DNA of 64,000 nt, taken from assembly GCA_003609755.1 (NCBI GenBank), contig AP017991.1, positions 4,451,001-4,515,000 of the forward strand, given 5' to 3'. Each line of letters starts with the position of its first letter. Position 1 is the stretch's first letter. Under the pieces are notes generated by a model that was not told where the DNA came from, did not search any database, and worked only from the letters and a program-made list of their open reading frames with translations. Source of the stretch: Planktothrix agardhii NIES-204. Lineage in GTDB: Bacteria > Cyanobacteriota > Cyanobacteriia > Cyanobacteriales > Microcoleaceae. Positions 24,893 through 34,043 of the stretch are shown here, in pieces. The position numbers and the translations under genes are program-made.

Positions 24893-27800
24893 TTATTGTA
24901 GGCGTTTATAAACTTGTGAAACCAACCAGTTTGACACAAACTGTTTAAAATCATTATCATTCATATAACGGGCAAAAATAGCTTCATTTTGATCGACACG
25001 CTCGATAAATAAAGACTCAACTATTTTATTGAATAGTAAAGTAAACTTATCAGGTGAGTTGACTTGTGCTGCTTGTTGCAATTCTTCGCTATTTGCCGCC
25101 GCTTCAACGATTTGATCAAAGAAAAGTTGATCGGCTTGGTTAAAGTCAGTTCCAAAACGACTATTTAACAGATCAATTAACTGTGATAGTTTAACAGAAT
25201 TTTCACGCAAAATTGCTGTCCCTACGGCTTTTGGGCCATCTAGGGGAGATTTTTTCGCTTTTTCTAAATGAATTGAACCTTCACTAATTTTCTGAAGGCG
25301 ATAATATTCAAGCTGAATATCACTATCAAAATCGTATTGATCTTCATTAGAATGACGCAATAATTTAGGAGATAAATGACGTAAAAAAATATAAATTTGT
25401 TCTAAATCAGAATCTTGATAAGGAATAATTTGACTCAAAAAACTATAGAGGTTGCGAAAGGCTGTTAATTTTCTCCGCCAGAGTTCTGCTTCTTCAATAT
25501 TCTGCTCGTATAAAGCTCGAAATCTATCAACGGCTGGATCTAATACAGCATTCATGCCTTGATGATCGGCGGGACTTTGGCGCTGTTTTGGCTTAAAATA
25601 AATCGCACAAAACCGCTTAATTTCTTCACTCAAATAGATTCCTGATGCGTCTAATTGACTTTTTAACTGGTAAAGTTGTGCGGGTTCGGCTTCCTGCCCT
25701 AATTCTGCCCCTTCATAAAACTGCTGAAATGCTTCTCGAATCTCCTCCGGTTGATTGACAAAATCAAGGATAAATGTATCTTCTTTTTGAGGGTGAGTGC
25801 GATTAAGACGAGATAGGGTTTGCACTGCTTGAATACCTGCTAAACGCTTATCAACATACATCGTATGTAGCAAGGGTTGATCGAAACCTGTTTGATATTT
25901 CTCGGCAACTAACAACACTTGATAGTCATTAGTAGCAAATTTTTCTGGTAATTCCTTCTCCCTAATTCCCTGATTCATTTCTTCTTCTGTATAGGTTTTC
26001 TCGGAAATTTTATCGTCGGTAACAATTCCTGAAAATGCCACTAAAGTTTTGATGGGATAGCCTTTTTCTTTAATATATTTGTCAAAACTCTGTTTATAAC
26101 GAACTGCTTCTAGGCGAGAACCAGTTACCACCATTGCTTTTGCCTTGCCACCGATTTTATGCCGTGTAAAATGATTAAAATGTTCCACCATAATTTCAGT
26201 CTTTTGGGCAATATTATGGGGGTGGAGGCGCATAAAACGAGCTAAAGCTTTGGCTGCTTTCTTGCGTTCAACATGAGGATCATCTGAACAGTCTTTAATC
26301 AGTTTGAAGTAAGCTTTATAGGTGGTGTAGTGCTTCAATACGTCCATAATAAAGCATTCTTCAATGGCTTGACGCATGGTATAACGATGGAAGGGTTCAC
26401 CTTGACGACCAAAGAATTTCAGGGTTTTGTGTTTGGGTGTAGCCGTAAAAGCAAAGAAGCTGAGATTATCTTGGTGAGAGCGTTTTGCCATGCTCAGGAA
26501 CATTTCTTCTAAATGTTCTAATCCTTCTTCTTCTGCCATTTCACGGGCTTTCTGGTACAGTGCTTCACCACCGAGTACCCCTTTCAATTCTGTCGCAGTA
26601 TCCCCAGATTGAGAACTGTGGGCCTCATCAATAATCACCGCACAGCGACGAGTTGGTAATAGTCCGCGTCCCTGTTCGTTCCGTTCTTCAGCGAGTTTAA
26701 GTAATTGTCGCGTTACAAAGGGAAATTTCTGTAGGGTTGTAATAATAATTGGAACAGCACTTTCTAGGGCTTGCGCTAACTGCTTAGAATCTTTATCTAT
26801 TTTTTGAATAACGCCTTGACGGTGTTCAAATTGATAGATTGTATCTTGTAATTGTTGATCAAGAATGCGGCGATCGCTAATCACAATTACACTATCAAAA
26901 ATCCGTTGATTTTGCTCGTTATGCAGGGAAGATAAACGATGAGTTAACCAAGCAATGGTATTACTTTTACCACTTCCGGCGGAATGTTCGATTAGATAAT
27001 TCTGGCCGATTCCTTCCCGTTGGGTAGCATCAATTAATTGACGGACGGCTTGTAATTGATGGTAACGGGGAAAGATCATGCTCTCTTTTTTGAATTTTCG
27101 CCCTTGATCATCATATTTTTCTTCTATTTGTAAATGGAGAAACTGGGCTAGGAGTTCTAATAAACTATCTCGTTGTAAAACTTCTTCCCAAAAATAGGCG
27201 GTGCGATAGGTTTGTCCTTGGGGGTCGGGAGGGTTTCCAGACCCGTTATTATCACCTTGATTAAAGGGTAAAAAATGGGTAGCTTTTCCGGCAAGTCTTG
27301 TGGTCATCCAGACTTCTTCGGTATCAACGGTAAAATGAACTAAGGTTCGCCGTTTAAACTCAAAAATAATTTCGTGAGGATCGCGATCTTGACGATATTG
27401 TTGTTTACCTTGTTCTACGGTTTGTCCAGTTAAAGGATTTTTCAGTTCAATGGTGACAAGGGGAATACCGTTAAGACTGAGGGTAATATCAAGTTCATTA
27501 TGATTGCGATCGCTATATTGAAGTTGACGGGTAATTCCTAATTGATTGGTATTATAGCGGGTTTCTAGGTCAGTATTGAGGCTATGGGCGGCTTTGAAAT
27601 AGGCTATACGCAGGGTACGTCCATAGCATTTGAAACCATGACGCAGGGTGTGGAGTGACCCATAGGTATCCATCCATTTACACAGATCAGTAATGATTTG
27701 ATTTGCGGTGTTTTCCCCGTGTAATGCTTCTAATTTTGCCCATTCTTTGGGTTGGGTTTGGCGGATAAAGTTAATCGCAATTTCAGAAAAAATGGCACGA

Positions 27801-27913
27801 GTTTTGTCAAATTTGGTTATGGTTTTAACATACCCGTGAGTTAGAAGATAGTCTTCTATCACTTGCTCAAAGGCAGTTTCGCTTCTGGGGGAAACAAGGT
27901 TACTAAAACTCAT
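24893..27913 (-). CDS. hsdR: Type I restriction enzyme R subunit (HsdR)
   Basis: 1006 residues. The N-terminal nuclease domain shows the PD-(D/E)xK set D142...E156-x-K158 (LDITLSLNGIPLVTIELKN). The translocase follows with Walker A SAGSGKSN at 311-318, Walker B DEAH at 429-432 and helicase-C motifs (KYQTGFDQPLLHTMYVDKRL, LSRLNRTHP). The C-terminal part is the subunit-interaction region. It is the last gene of the operon hsdM-hsdS-ptuA-like-ptuB-like-hsdR. All catalytic motifs are intact, so the enzyme should be active as a DNA translocase and nuclease on unmodified DNA. Confidence 0.95.
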   Translation of the reverse strand: MSFSNLVSPRSETAFEQVIEDYLLTHGYVKTITKFDKTRAIFSEIAINFIRQTQPKEWAKLEALHGENTANQIITDLCKWMDTYGSLHTLRHGFKCYGRTLRIAYFKAAHSLNTDLETRYNTNQLGITRQLQYSDRNHNELDITLSLNGIPLVTIELKNPLTGQTVEQGKQQYRQDRDPHEIIFEFKRRTLVHFTVDTEEVWMTTRLAGKATHFLPFNQGDNNGSGNPPDPQGQTYRTAYFWEEVLQRDSLLELLAQFLHLQIEEKYDDQGRKFKKESMIFPRYHQLQAVRQLIDATQREGIGQNYLIEHSAGSGKSNTIAWLTHRLSSLHNEQNQRIFDSVIVISDRRILDQQLQDTIYQFEHRQGVIQKIDKDSKQLAQALESAVPIIITTLQKFPFVTRQLLKLAEERNEQGRGLLPTRRCAVIIDEAHSSQSGDTATELKGVLGGEALYQKAREMAEEEGLEHLEEMFLSMAKRSHQDNLSFFAFTATPKHKTLKFFGRQGEPFHRYTMRQAIEECFIMDVLKHYTTYKAYFKLIKDCSDDPHVERKKAAKALARFMRLHPHNIAQKTEIMVEHFNHFTRHKIGGKAKAMVVTGSRLEAVRYKQSFDKYIKEKGYPIKTLVAFSGIVTDDKISEKTYTEEEMNQGIREKELPEKFATNDYQVLLVAEKYQTGFDQPLLHTMYVDKRLAGIQAVQTLSRLNRTHPQKEDTFILDFVNQPEEIREAFQQFYEGAELGQEAEPAQLYQLKSQLDASGIYLSEEIKRFCAIYFKPKQRQSPADHQGMNAVLDPAVDRFRALYEQNIEEAELWRRKLTAFRNLYSFLSQIIPYQDSDLEQIYIFLRHLSPKLLRHSNEDQYDFDSDIQLEYYRLQKISEGSIHLEKAKKSPLDGPKAVGTAILRENSVKLSQLIDLLNSRFGTDFNQADQLFFDQIVEAAANSEELQQAAQVNSPDKFTLLFNKIVESLFIERVDQNEAIFARYMNDNDFKQFVSNWLVSQVYKRLQ

Positions 27914-27982
27914 AGGTTAGTAGTTCTTTAGATACAGTGCAAGGTCTTTTAGTTTTAATTTAGTAAAAAATAAATAGGTTAT

Positions 27983-28699
27983 TTATATCAGTTGTTTTGC
28001 AATTTGTTCAATAACAAAGCAAAATTGAGAAAATTTTCCGTCTTGATCCTTCTGGGAATATAAGCCATTAGCAATTGTCCTGATATCTGATATATCTAAT
28101 TCAATATCGTCAGGGAATAATGCCTCCTTAATGGCTGCTTTCCTTAAATTTATTAATCGCTGATGATCTAACACTAATTTTTCAATCGTTTCTTTTGTCG
28201 CAGTGTCTTGCTCATCTTGAGCTTCGACTTTACCATCATCATAAAACTTAAATCTGTCTTCACAATCTGGCTCTAAGGGTGTTACAAAATCGTCCTGTTC
28301 ATACCACTCATCTTTAGCGTGCGCTCCAAAAGGGCATTTCTTACTCTTATTTTTCTTTTTTTTCCTCGGTTGATTAACTTCATCATCTTTAGACTTATAA
28401 TTTCTACCTGGATAAGCAGTTACAAGATTAAAATAGTTGACATCTTCATAATTTTTCTCATCTCGACATATATGATAAGGCTTGAGATGTTCAATGTGGG
28501 AAGTGTTTGCATTAATCAAGATGCCTGTATAGCAACATAGAAAGCCTTGCTCTCTTAGTAAATGATCTTTTAAATCCCTTTTAATATCGCCTGGCAAGTC
28601 AGAGTAGTCGCAACCAAGGCGATTTCCTTCTTCATCATATTGATTGTTAAACCAGGAACGTAATTTTTCAGGTTCTTGTTCTTTTTGGATGTACTTCAT
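27983..28699 (-). CDS. PtuB-like HNH nuclease (TIGR02646-type), Septu component
   Basis: 238 residues. The N-terminal part is typical of TIGR02646/PtuB proteins (MKYIQKEQEPEKLRSWF). The HNH core is CCYTG at 55-59, HIEH at 68-71 and N91 in NYFNLVTAY, followed by a lysine-rich linker, CPFGAHAKDEW and a helical C-terminus. In Septu systems this nuclease acts with an ATPase (PtuA) against phage. The ATPase gene lies just upstream (28763-29911) on the same strand and both are inside the type I operon. Seen: motif and neighbourhood. Inferred: Septu function. Confidence 0.8.
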   Translation of the reverse strand: MKYIQKEQEPEKLRSWFNNQYDEEGNRLGCDYSDLPGDIKRDLKDHLLREQGFLCCYTGILINANTSHIEHLKPYHICRDEKNYEDVNYFNLVTAYPGRNYKSKDDEVNQPRKKKKNKSKKCPFGAHAKDEWYEQDDFVTPLEPDCEDRFKFYDDGKVEAQDEQDTATKETIEKLVLDHQRLINLRKAAIKEALFPDDIELDISDIRTIANGLYSQKDQDGKFSQFCFVIEQIAKQLI

Positions 28700-28762
28700 C
28701 TATTTACCTAATCGGCTGATCCGATCAATGCGAGTTTGCAGGCGTACCAATTCAGGAAATTG

Positions 28763-29911
28763 TCATAATTCACGGAGACTATTGATTTTTTCAGTAGCTT
28801 CTGGAAAATTCCTCTGAGCAATCAATGATTCAATATCCTCTAGTGTTTTTTGGGTGTTAATATCACGCTCAGGAGTTTCCATAAGAAAGCGTAAAATCCA
28901 ATTACTATCCATACCCAAGGATTGGTCAGGAATATAGGGTTGTTTATCTTTGTCCAGAATAATAACATTTTCTGGTGCTACTTCTCCAATGATTTGTGGT
29001 GAATGAGTGGTTGCAATAAATTGGCAATTTGGAAAGATATCTGTTAACTTTTGTACAACCATACGTTGCCAACGTGGATGTAAATGTAAATCCAATTCAT
29101 CAATCAACACGAGAGCTTTCCCGTCCTGTAGAGGGTCTTCGAGATCAGGGTTTGCTTGTAAAAGTCGTTGTACTAAGTCAAGTATTAAGGCTAAAATACC
29201 GCGCTCACCGTCTGAAAGCTGATTAATATTTAATGTTACCCCATCTTTATCAAGTAATAATGTTGTTTTTTTCGATTTCCCTGATATCCTATTAACACGC
29301 AGATCGGTAAACCAATCAAAAAAGCAGGAGACTGCACCATTTAAAGCATCAATGCGACGTTGTGCTAACTTAGAGTTCTCGCCTAAAAGTTCCTCTTGAA
29401 CTAACCACCAATCAGTAAACTCACGAAGACGTAGCATTCTAGGAATGAGTGCGTCAGCAAAAGCCGCAGATTGATTGCCTAAACTTCGATTTGGATTTAA
29501 TCCTGCTTCCGTAAGGATTGATCGCCGAGTTGAAAAATAAACTACAATGGGTTGATTTTCAGCCGTCTTTATGGGTTGTAAAATCTGCGGACTGTCAGGT
29601 TTAATTGCTACTTCATGGCTTTTTTCTACGCGGACATTGCAGATAAAAGGTATTTCTGAAGCCTGAAAATTAACTTCAACAGCTAATTGATCATGCCCAA
29701 TCATAATATCATCAGTGCTGAAATTAAGGCGTTTCTCTATACAAGCGGTAAATTCAGGTAGTACCCTTGATAGTGCAATACGCAAAGCATCAAGTACGGT
29801 AGATTTACCGACACCATTGATACCAACGATTAGGTTCATTCCAGGCTGAAAGTCAAATTCTGCCTGTTCAAAAGCTCGAAAATTAGTAAGCGTAAGGCGG
29901 TTAATTTGCAT
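28763..29911 (-). CDS. PtuA-like ABC/RecF-type ATPase, Septu component
   Basis: 382 residues of the OLD/RecF/SMC-like AAA class. Walker A GINGVGKST at 30-38, signature LSDGE at 232-236, Walker B VLIDE at 268-272 followed by LDLHLHP, and switch histidine THSP at 302-305. The insert between Walker A and the signature is short, as in PtuA. It starts 2 bp after the hsdS stop and is followed after 63 bp by the HNH gene. The AAA-HNH order matches the Septu operon. An alternative is a generic RM-associated ATPase, but the HNH partner argues for Septu. Confidence 0.82.
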   Translation of the reverse strand: MQINRLTLTNFRAFEQAEFDFQPGMNLIVGINGVGKSTVLDALRIALSRVLPEFTACIEKRLNFSTDDIMIGHDQLAVEVNFQASEIPFICNVRVEKSHEVAIKPDSPQILQPIKTAENQPIVVYFSTRRSILTEAGLNPNRSLGNQSAAFADALIPRMLRLREFTDWWLVQEELLGENSKLAQRRIDALNGAVSCFFDWFTDLRVNRISGKSKKTTLLLDKDGVTLNINQLSDGERGILALILDLVQRLLQANPDLEDPLQDGKALVLIDELDLHLHPRWQRMVVQKLTDIFPNCQFIATTHSPQIIGEVAPENVIILDKDKQPYIPDQSLGMDSNWILRFLMETPERDINTQKTLEDIESLIAQRNFPEATEKINSLREL

Positions 29912-29913
29912 GG

Positions 29914-31074
29914 TTACTCCTTGATTTTAAGTTGTCCGGTGACTGCGGCTGTAATTAAGGCAGTTCTACGTTCTTGTAGTAAGTCAATAGTTTTTTTTGT
30001 AGCTATACCTAGATTATCTAACTTTTGAGTTTCTTCCACCAAATATTTTGCAATTTCTTCTTGTTCCTCAAAAAGAGGAACAGGTAATAAGATTTGGAAA
30101 AATTCTTCAGGATAGAGACGTAAGCGCGATATCCAAACACCTTTTGAATAACGAATTGCTTCTTCAGCAAAAATAGGAATCCGTACCAAATAATCTAAAT
30201 AAACTGGATGATATTTCCCCATAGGGCGATAAACATGATAAGAAGGGCTGACAATACCAGGTTTAAAAGATACTCCCATTGCACCCATCCAAGCCCAGAG
30301 AGTATTAATTACTAAGTCACCCGATTGACAGACTTTATACCCTTCCATACTTTCAGCCATAAACATATTTACATCTTTTTCTGATCGGGGAGTGACTCCT
30401 GTTATATGAGAAACTGTCAACAATTCTTCCTGCCCTGTAATAGAACGATCATCTATTTGTTTAAATAACCATTTAGCGAACTCTACTCCCCAATGTTTAG
30501 GAACTTCCCCTATCCACTCAACACCAGAATCACGCATAGGAACATCAGGATTTAACCCACGAGTAACAGCATGGGTAATGAGGGCGCGACGTTTTTCGTC
30601 TAATAATTCTAATAATCGTTTTTTAGCTTTAATTAGTTCATCTATTTTGGCTGTTTGTCGATCGAGGTAACGCGCGATCGCTTTTTGTTCAGACAATGGA
30701 GGAATAAAAACTTCTTTGCCATAAGCATCATCTCGATTAAGCCCTGGAACTGCTGTCTCATCTGTGCCTTGATCTAAATTGAGCGTTTGCAATACATAAA
30801 ATAACCACCTCAAGTGATGGTGTGTAGTTGTTACGTCAATAAAGAAAGTAGTATCAGAGGCAAAACATGACTCATCTGACCAATTTACTTTGCCATAAGA
30901 GCCTTTGCGTCCTACTATGATTGCAGGTGCTTGAGTATTTGCCTGAGAACATTTATCATATACTCCATTAGAACCGAAAACTTTAACGAAACCTTCTCTA
31001 TATTCATCTTTGGGAAGGGCATCACCATAAGCAAAACGTGCAATATATTTTAGTTTTATTTTTCGCCAATTCAT
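29914..31074 (-). CDS. hsdS: Type I restriction-modification specificity subunit (HsdS)
   Basis: 386 residues, two target-recognition domains in tandem. The first TRD runs to the conserved helix with IPPLSEQKAIARYLDRQTAK and IDELIKAKKRLLELLDEKRR; the second (from about GEVPKHWGVEFAKWLFKQ) ends with LPVPLFEEQEEIAKYLVEET and the helix with KKTIDLLQERRTALITAAVT. HsdS sets the bipartite DNA target for HsdM and HsdR. The start overlaps the hsdM stop by 4 bp (ATGA), coupling translation. The recognised sequence cannot be read from the protein by eye. Confidence 0.94.
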   Translation of the reverse strand: MNWRKIKLKYIARFAYGDALPKDEYREGFVKVFGSNGVYDKCSQANTQAPAIIVGRKGSYGKVNWSDESCFASDTTFFIDVTTTHHHLRWLFYVLQTLNLDQGTDETAVPGLNRDDAYGKEVFIPPLSEQKAIARYLDRQTAKIDELIKAKKRLLELLDEKRRALITHAVTRGLNPDVPMRDSGVEWIGEVPKHWGVEFAKWLFKQIDDRSITGQEELLTVSHITGVTPRSEKDVNMFMAESMEGYKVCQSGDLVINTLWAWMGAMGVSFKPGIVSPSYHVYRPMGKYHPVYLDYLVRIPIFAEEAIRYSKGVWISRLRLYPEEFFQILLPVPLFEEQEEIAKYLVEETQKLDNLGIATKKTIDLLQERRTALITAAVTGQLKIKE

Positions 31075-33122
31075 GCTATTATCTCCCGCAATAATCTAAT
31101 TCTCTCTTCCTCTATTTGTTTAATATCCGCATCAATTTCCGCTAACGGACGAGGGGGATTGTACTTATAAAAATAGCGATTAAAATTAATCTCATAAGCA
31201 CTTCTAATATTCTCCCCATCTGCCCAAGCATCAGAAACATGGGGTTCAACTTCTTCAAGGAAATAACGGACAATCTCATCCTGTAAATTAACATTTTCAG
31301 CATCTCGTAACTTTGAGTCTGCCTCATACATCCGTTCTATTTTTTTGCCCGAAACAGGAAACCAACCCCAAACACGAGCATTCGGTTCACCTGTTGCCTT
31401 ACGTTCCTTCAAAATAACAGGTTTTGCCTCTGGTTCTCGTTCTGTAAAAACATCTCTAAATAGCTTTTGTTCAGCCTTTTTCCAACGACTACTCCGGCGT
31501 TTTAATAAATCCGTCATTAACTCATCAAATTCACTCCAATCAGGACGAGGTTCGCGCCCTAATTCTCGATCAATTGCCTGAACATCATCTAATAAATGGG
31601 GAACTGCATCAAGAAAACGGCTTTTTCGATCCAAATCCATTTGATACAATAAACGCAAAGGTCGTTCAATGGGAACACGGTTATAACCAAAATCCTCATT
31701 ATCAAAAATCTTGCTGGTTTCAGTTTCGACAAATTTCCCATATTCACGCACCACAATAGCGATATCTTCTTCACCCATAAAACGGCGTTTATCTCCTAAA
31801 CTCCGTCGCATCGGTTGCCAAAGTTGACGAGCATCAATCAGTTGAATTTTGCCTTGACGGTGTTTCTGCTTGCGGTTAGTGACAATCCAAATATAAGTGC
31901 CAATTCCTGTGTTATAAAACATCTGTTCCGGTAGGGCAATAATCGCCTCTAACCAATCACTTTCGATAATCCATTTACGAATTTCGCTTTCACCACTGCC
32001 CGCACCTCCTGTAAATAAAGGTGAACCATTAAATACAATAGCGAGACGCGAACCATTTTTATTGTTTTCAGGTTGATAGAGTTCAAATTTGCTAATTTGA
32101 TGCTGTAAAAACAACAGGGAACCATCATTAACTCTGGGCAATCCTGCCCCAAAACGTCTAGCAAAACCTAGCTTTTCATGTTCTAGTTTTACTTCCTTTT
32201 GTTGTTTCTTCCAGTCTACACCAAAAGGGGGATTTGCCAGAAAATAATCAAAGGTTTCGTCCTCGTATTTATCATCAATTAAAGAGTCTCCAAACTGAAT
32301 AGAACTTTTTTCATTTTCTTTCATTAATAAGTCTGAAGCCGCGATCGCATAGGCACGGGGATTAAAATCTTGACCAAAAACCCAGAGTTGTGCTTCTTTA
32401 TTATTTTCTCGTAAATAATTTTGAGCTTCTGCTAACATTCCACCCGTACCACAAGTTGGGTCAAGGAGTTTACAAATTACGGATTTAGTCAGAATATTAT
32501 CATCAGGATCGAATAAAATATCAACCATTAAGCGGATGACTTCTCGTGGCGTAAAGTGATCCCCTGCGGTTTCGTTAGCAGTTTCATTAAAACGACGAAT
32601 TAAGTCTTCAAAAACCAAACCCATTGCAATGTTATCTACCTTGTTAGGGTGTAAATCAACATCGCAAAATTTCGAGACCACCAGATAGAGGATATTCGCC
32701 TCATTCATCTTTTCAATTTCTGCCGTAAACTCGAAATGTTCAAAAATATCCCGTACATTTTTTGAGAAACCATTGATATATTCCCATAAATGCTTATCAA
32801 TATTATTCGGATCGTCTTTGAGCTTTTCAAAGGTGAGTTCAGAACGATTATGAAAGCGAAAGCCGTCTCCTGCGGCTTTATTCAGCGTGGAGTCGAGAGC
32901 TTCATCTATTATATTTTTGTTATTCTCCAATCGCCGAGACTCTGCTAGTACCTTGTCTTTAGTGGGTGCAAGTACACAGTCAAAACGGCGTAACACTGTC
33001 ATTGGCAGCATGACCCGTTCATATTGCGGAGGTCGATAGGAGCCACGCAACAGATCGGCAATTTGCCAGATAAAATTAGAAAGTTGGTGATGATCTACTA
33101 TTGGTTTTTTTTCTTGTATCAT
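31071..33122 (-). CDS. hsdM: Type I restriction-modification DNA methyltransferase (HsdM)
   Basis: About 683 residues from the ATG at 33122; the frame is open to 33143, but GAGG with 8-bp spacing precedes the later ATG. An N-terminal HsdM_N helical domain (LSNFIWQIADLLRGSYRPPQ) is followed by the N6-adenine methylase core: the SAM motif LLDPTCGTGGMLAEA and the catalytic NPPFG. The C-terminal extension (about 150 residues) is longer than in the classical HsdM and may bind HsdS. First gene of the island operon. It should methylate adenines in the HsdS-defined target. Confidence 0.94.
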   Translation of the reverse strand: MIQEKKPIVDHHQLSNFIWQIADLLRGSYRPPQYERVMLPMTVLRRFDCVLAPTKDKVLAESRRLENNKNIIDEALDSTLNKAAGDGFRFHNRSELTFEKLKDDPNNIDKHLWEYINGFSKNVRDIFEHFEFTAEIEKMNEANILYLVVSKFCDVDLHPNKVDNIAMGLVFEDLIRRFNETANETAGDHFTPREVIRLMVDILFDPDDNILTKSVICKLLDPTCGTGGMLAEAQNYLRENNKEAQLWVFGQDFNPRAYAIAASDLLMKENEKSSIQFGDSLIDDKYEDETFDYFLANPPFGVDWKKQQKEVKLEHEKLGFARRFGAGLPRVNDGSLLFLQHQISKFELYQPENNKNGSRLAIVFNGSPLFTGGAGSGESEIRKWIIESDWLEAIIALPEQMFYNTGIGTYIWIVTNRKQKHRQGKIQLIDARQLWQPMRRSLGDKRRFMGEEDIAIVVREYGKFVETETSKIFDNEDFGYNRVPIERPLRLLYQMDLDRKSRFLDAVPHLLDDVQAIDRELGREPRPDWSEFDELMTDLLKRRSSRWKKAEQKLFRDVFTEREPEAKPVILKERKATGEPNARVWGWFPVSGKKIERMYEADSKLRDAENVNLQDEIVRYFLEEVEPHVSDAWADGENIRSAYEINFNRYFYKYNPPRPLAEIDADIKQIEEERIRLLREIIA

Positions 33123-33252
33123 CACTCTAACCTCGCTGATCATTTTAAATATACTACATTTGTTGACTCCTGATATGGCTCAATCGAAACATATCTATAA
33201 ACGATAAGAATCTGTTTGGGATGACCAATAATCCGTTAATTTTCAGAAGAAG

Positions 33253-33325
33253 TGCGCCCTACTGGGATCGAACCAGTCTGAAGGCGAATTATGAGTTCGC
33301 TGCCTCCCCAATCGGCCAAGGGCCC
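33253..33325 (-). tRNA. tRNA with CAT anticodon, probably tRNA-Ile2 (lysidine)
   Basis: A cloverleaf can be drawn on the minus strand: acceptor GGGCCCT (33325-33319), D-stem GCC/GGC, anticodon arm GCGAA-CTCATAA-TTCGC with anticodon CAT, T-arm ACTGG-TTCGATC-CCAGT and acceptor 3' strand AGGGCGC with discriminator A. The loop CTCATAA with flanking purines is characteristic of tRNA-Ile2 (CAU read as AUA after lysidine modification), although elongator Met also has CAT. The second acceptor pair is a G-G mismatch, an unusual feature. CCA is not encoded. Confidence 0.85.
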
Positions 33326-33390
33326 TCACAATATTACAATACCATGTTCTTATGATGTGCTGGGGCGATTGTTCTCAGTGCTATTTTTAA

Positions 33391-33527
33391 TTAGGGCTTG
33401 CTGAATAAGTAACAGAAAAGAAAAGGTTTTTTGGCTATTTTACACTAATTTCTTGCACCATTATCCCTTTCTGCCCTCTCCTCCTCCCGACTCTCTCGGC
33501 TTTTCGTTTTTTTTCAGCAAGCCCTAA
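33391..33527. mobile_element. 137-bp MITE with 15-bp terminal inverted repeats
   Basis: Perfect 15-bp inverted ends: TTAGGGCTTGCTGAA at 33391-33405 and its complement at 33513-33527. There is no open frame inside. The ends resemble cyanobacterial IS termini carrying GGGCTTGCTGAA, so it is probably mobilised by a resident transposase. A TA direct repeat could be the target duplication. Its right end is 4 bp from the 36-bp direct repeat. Confidence 0.85.
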
Positions 33528-33531
33528 GTAA

Positions 33532-33567
33532 GTATCGGGAGTAAGTGAGGTGAAAATAATCAATATC
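33532..33567. repeat. 36-bp direct repeat, right copy
   Basis: Identical to 24565-24600. Here the start codon and first codons of the TIGR04255-like gene are followed at once by a TAA, so only the gene leader remains. The repeats flank 8.9 kb holding the hsd/Septu operon, the tRNA and the MITE. Confidence 0.92.
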
Positions 33568-33854
33568 TAACCCTTATAATTATTCAACTTTTTGTAAAGA
33601 TTTATGAATAAAGTTTAGATTTTGCAAAGGTTTCGGGTTCAAATTTAAAGATTGAGTGAAATTAAGACTGATCAGATGCTGAATTGATATTTCATGAGGG
33701 TGATTAGAGTATATTAGAGAATATTAAGGGTATTATCAGCACGTTCTCTGATGCGGAAGCGGGTTTTTAGCCAAGATCAGTCACAAATCGGACTAACAAT
33801 TAGCTCTGCATTCGAGGAGTAAACCAATACCCCACAAACCATAGGGGGTAGACT

Positions 33855-33974
33855 ATGACAGGATTAGAATTAGCAATTTTTATTGTAGGGCCGTTAGTGT
33901 CATTTTTATTTGCGATCGCCCTAACACCTAACAAAGCTGAAATTATTTCCGATCAAGAACATTCTCATATTTAG
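33855..33974 (+). CDS. 39-residue single-span membrane peptide, unknown
   Basis: MTGLELAIFIVGPLVSFLFA then IALTPNKAEIISDQEHSHI and TAG. One hydrophobic helix (residues about 4-23) with a short polar C-terminal tail. A GGGGGTAG ribosome-binding site lies 7 bp upstream. The size and layout resemble the small single-helix subunits of photosynthetic or NDH-1 complexes in cyanobacteria, but it matches none that I can name. Not a shadow of another gene; the region is otherwise non-coding. Confidence 0.55.
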   Translation: MTGLELAIFIVGPLVSFLFAIALTPNKAEIISDQEHSHI

Positions 33975-34043
33975 TCAAGATCTACGGGACTTAGGGGGAA
34001 AGTCTCGTAGTCTATAGTCAGATTATCTTGACGCTTAAAATTA

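Noticed and set aside
33253-33325. tRNA as the attachment site of the defence island
   Set aside because: No duplicated tRNA 3' end is found on the other side and no integrase is in the window; the 36-bp repeat is the better boundary candidate.
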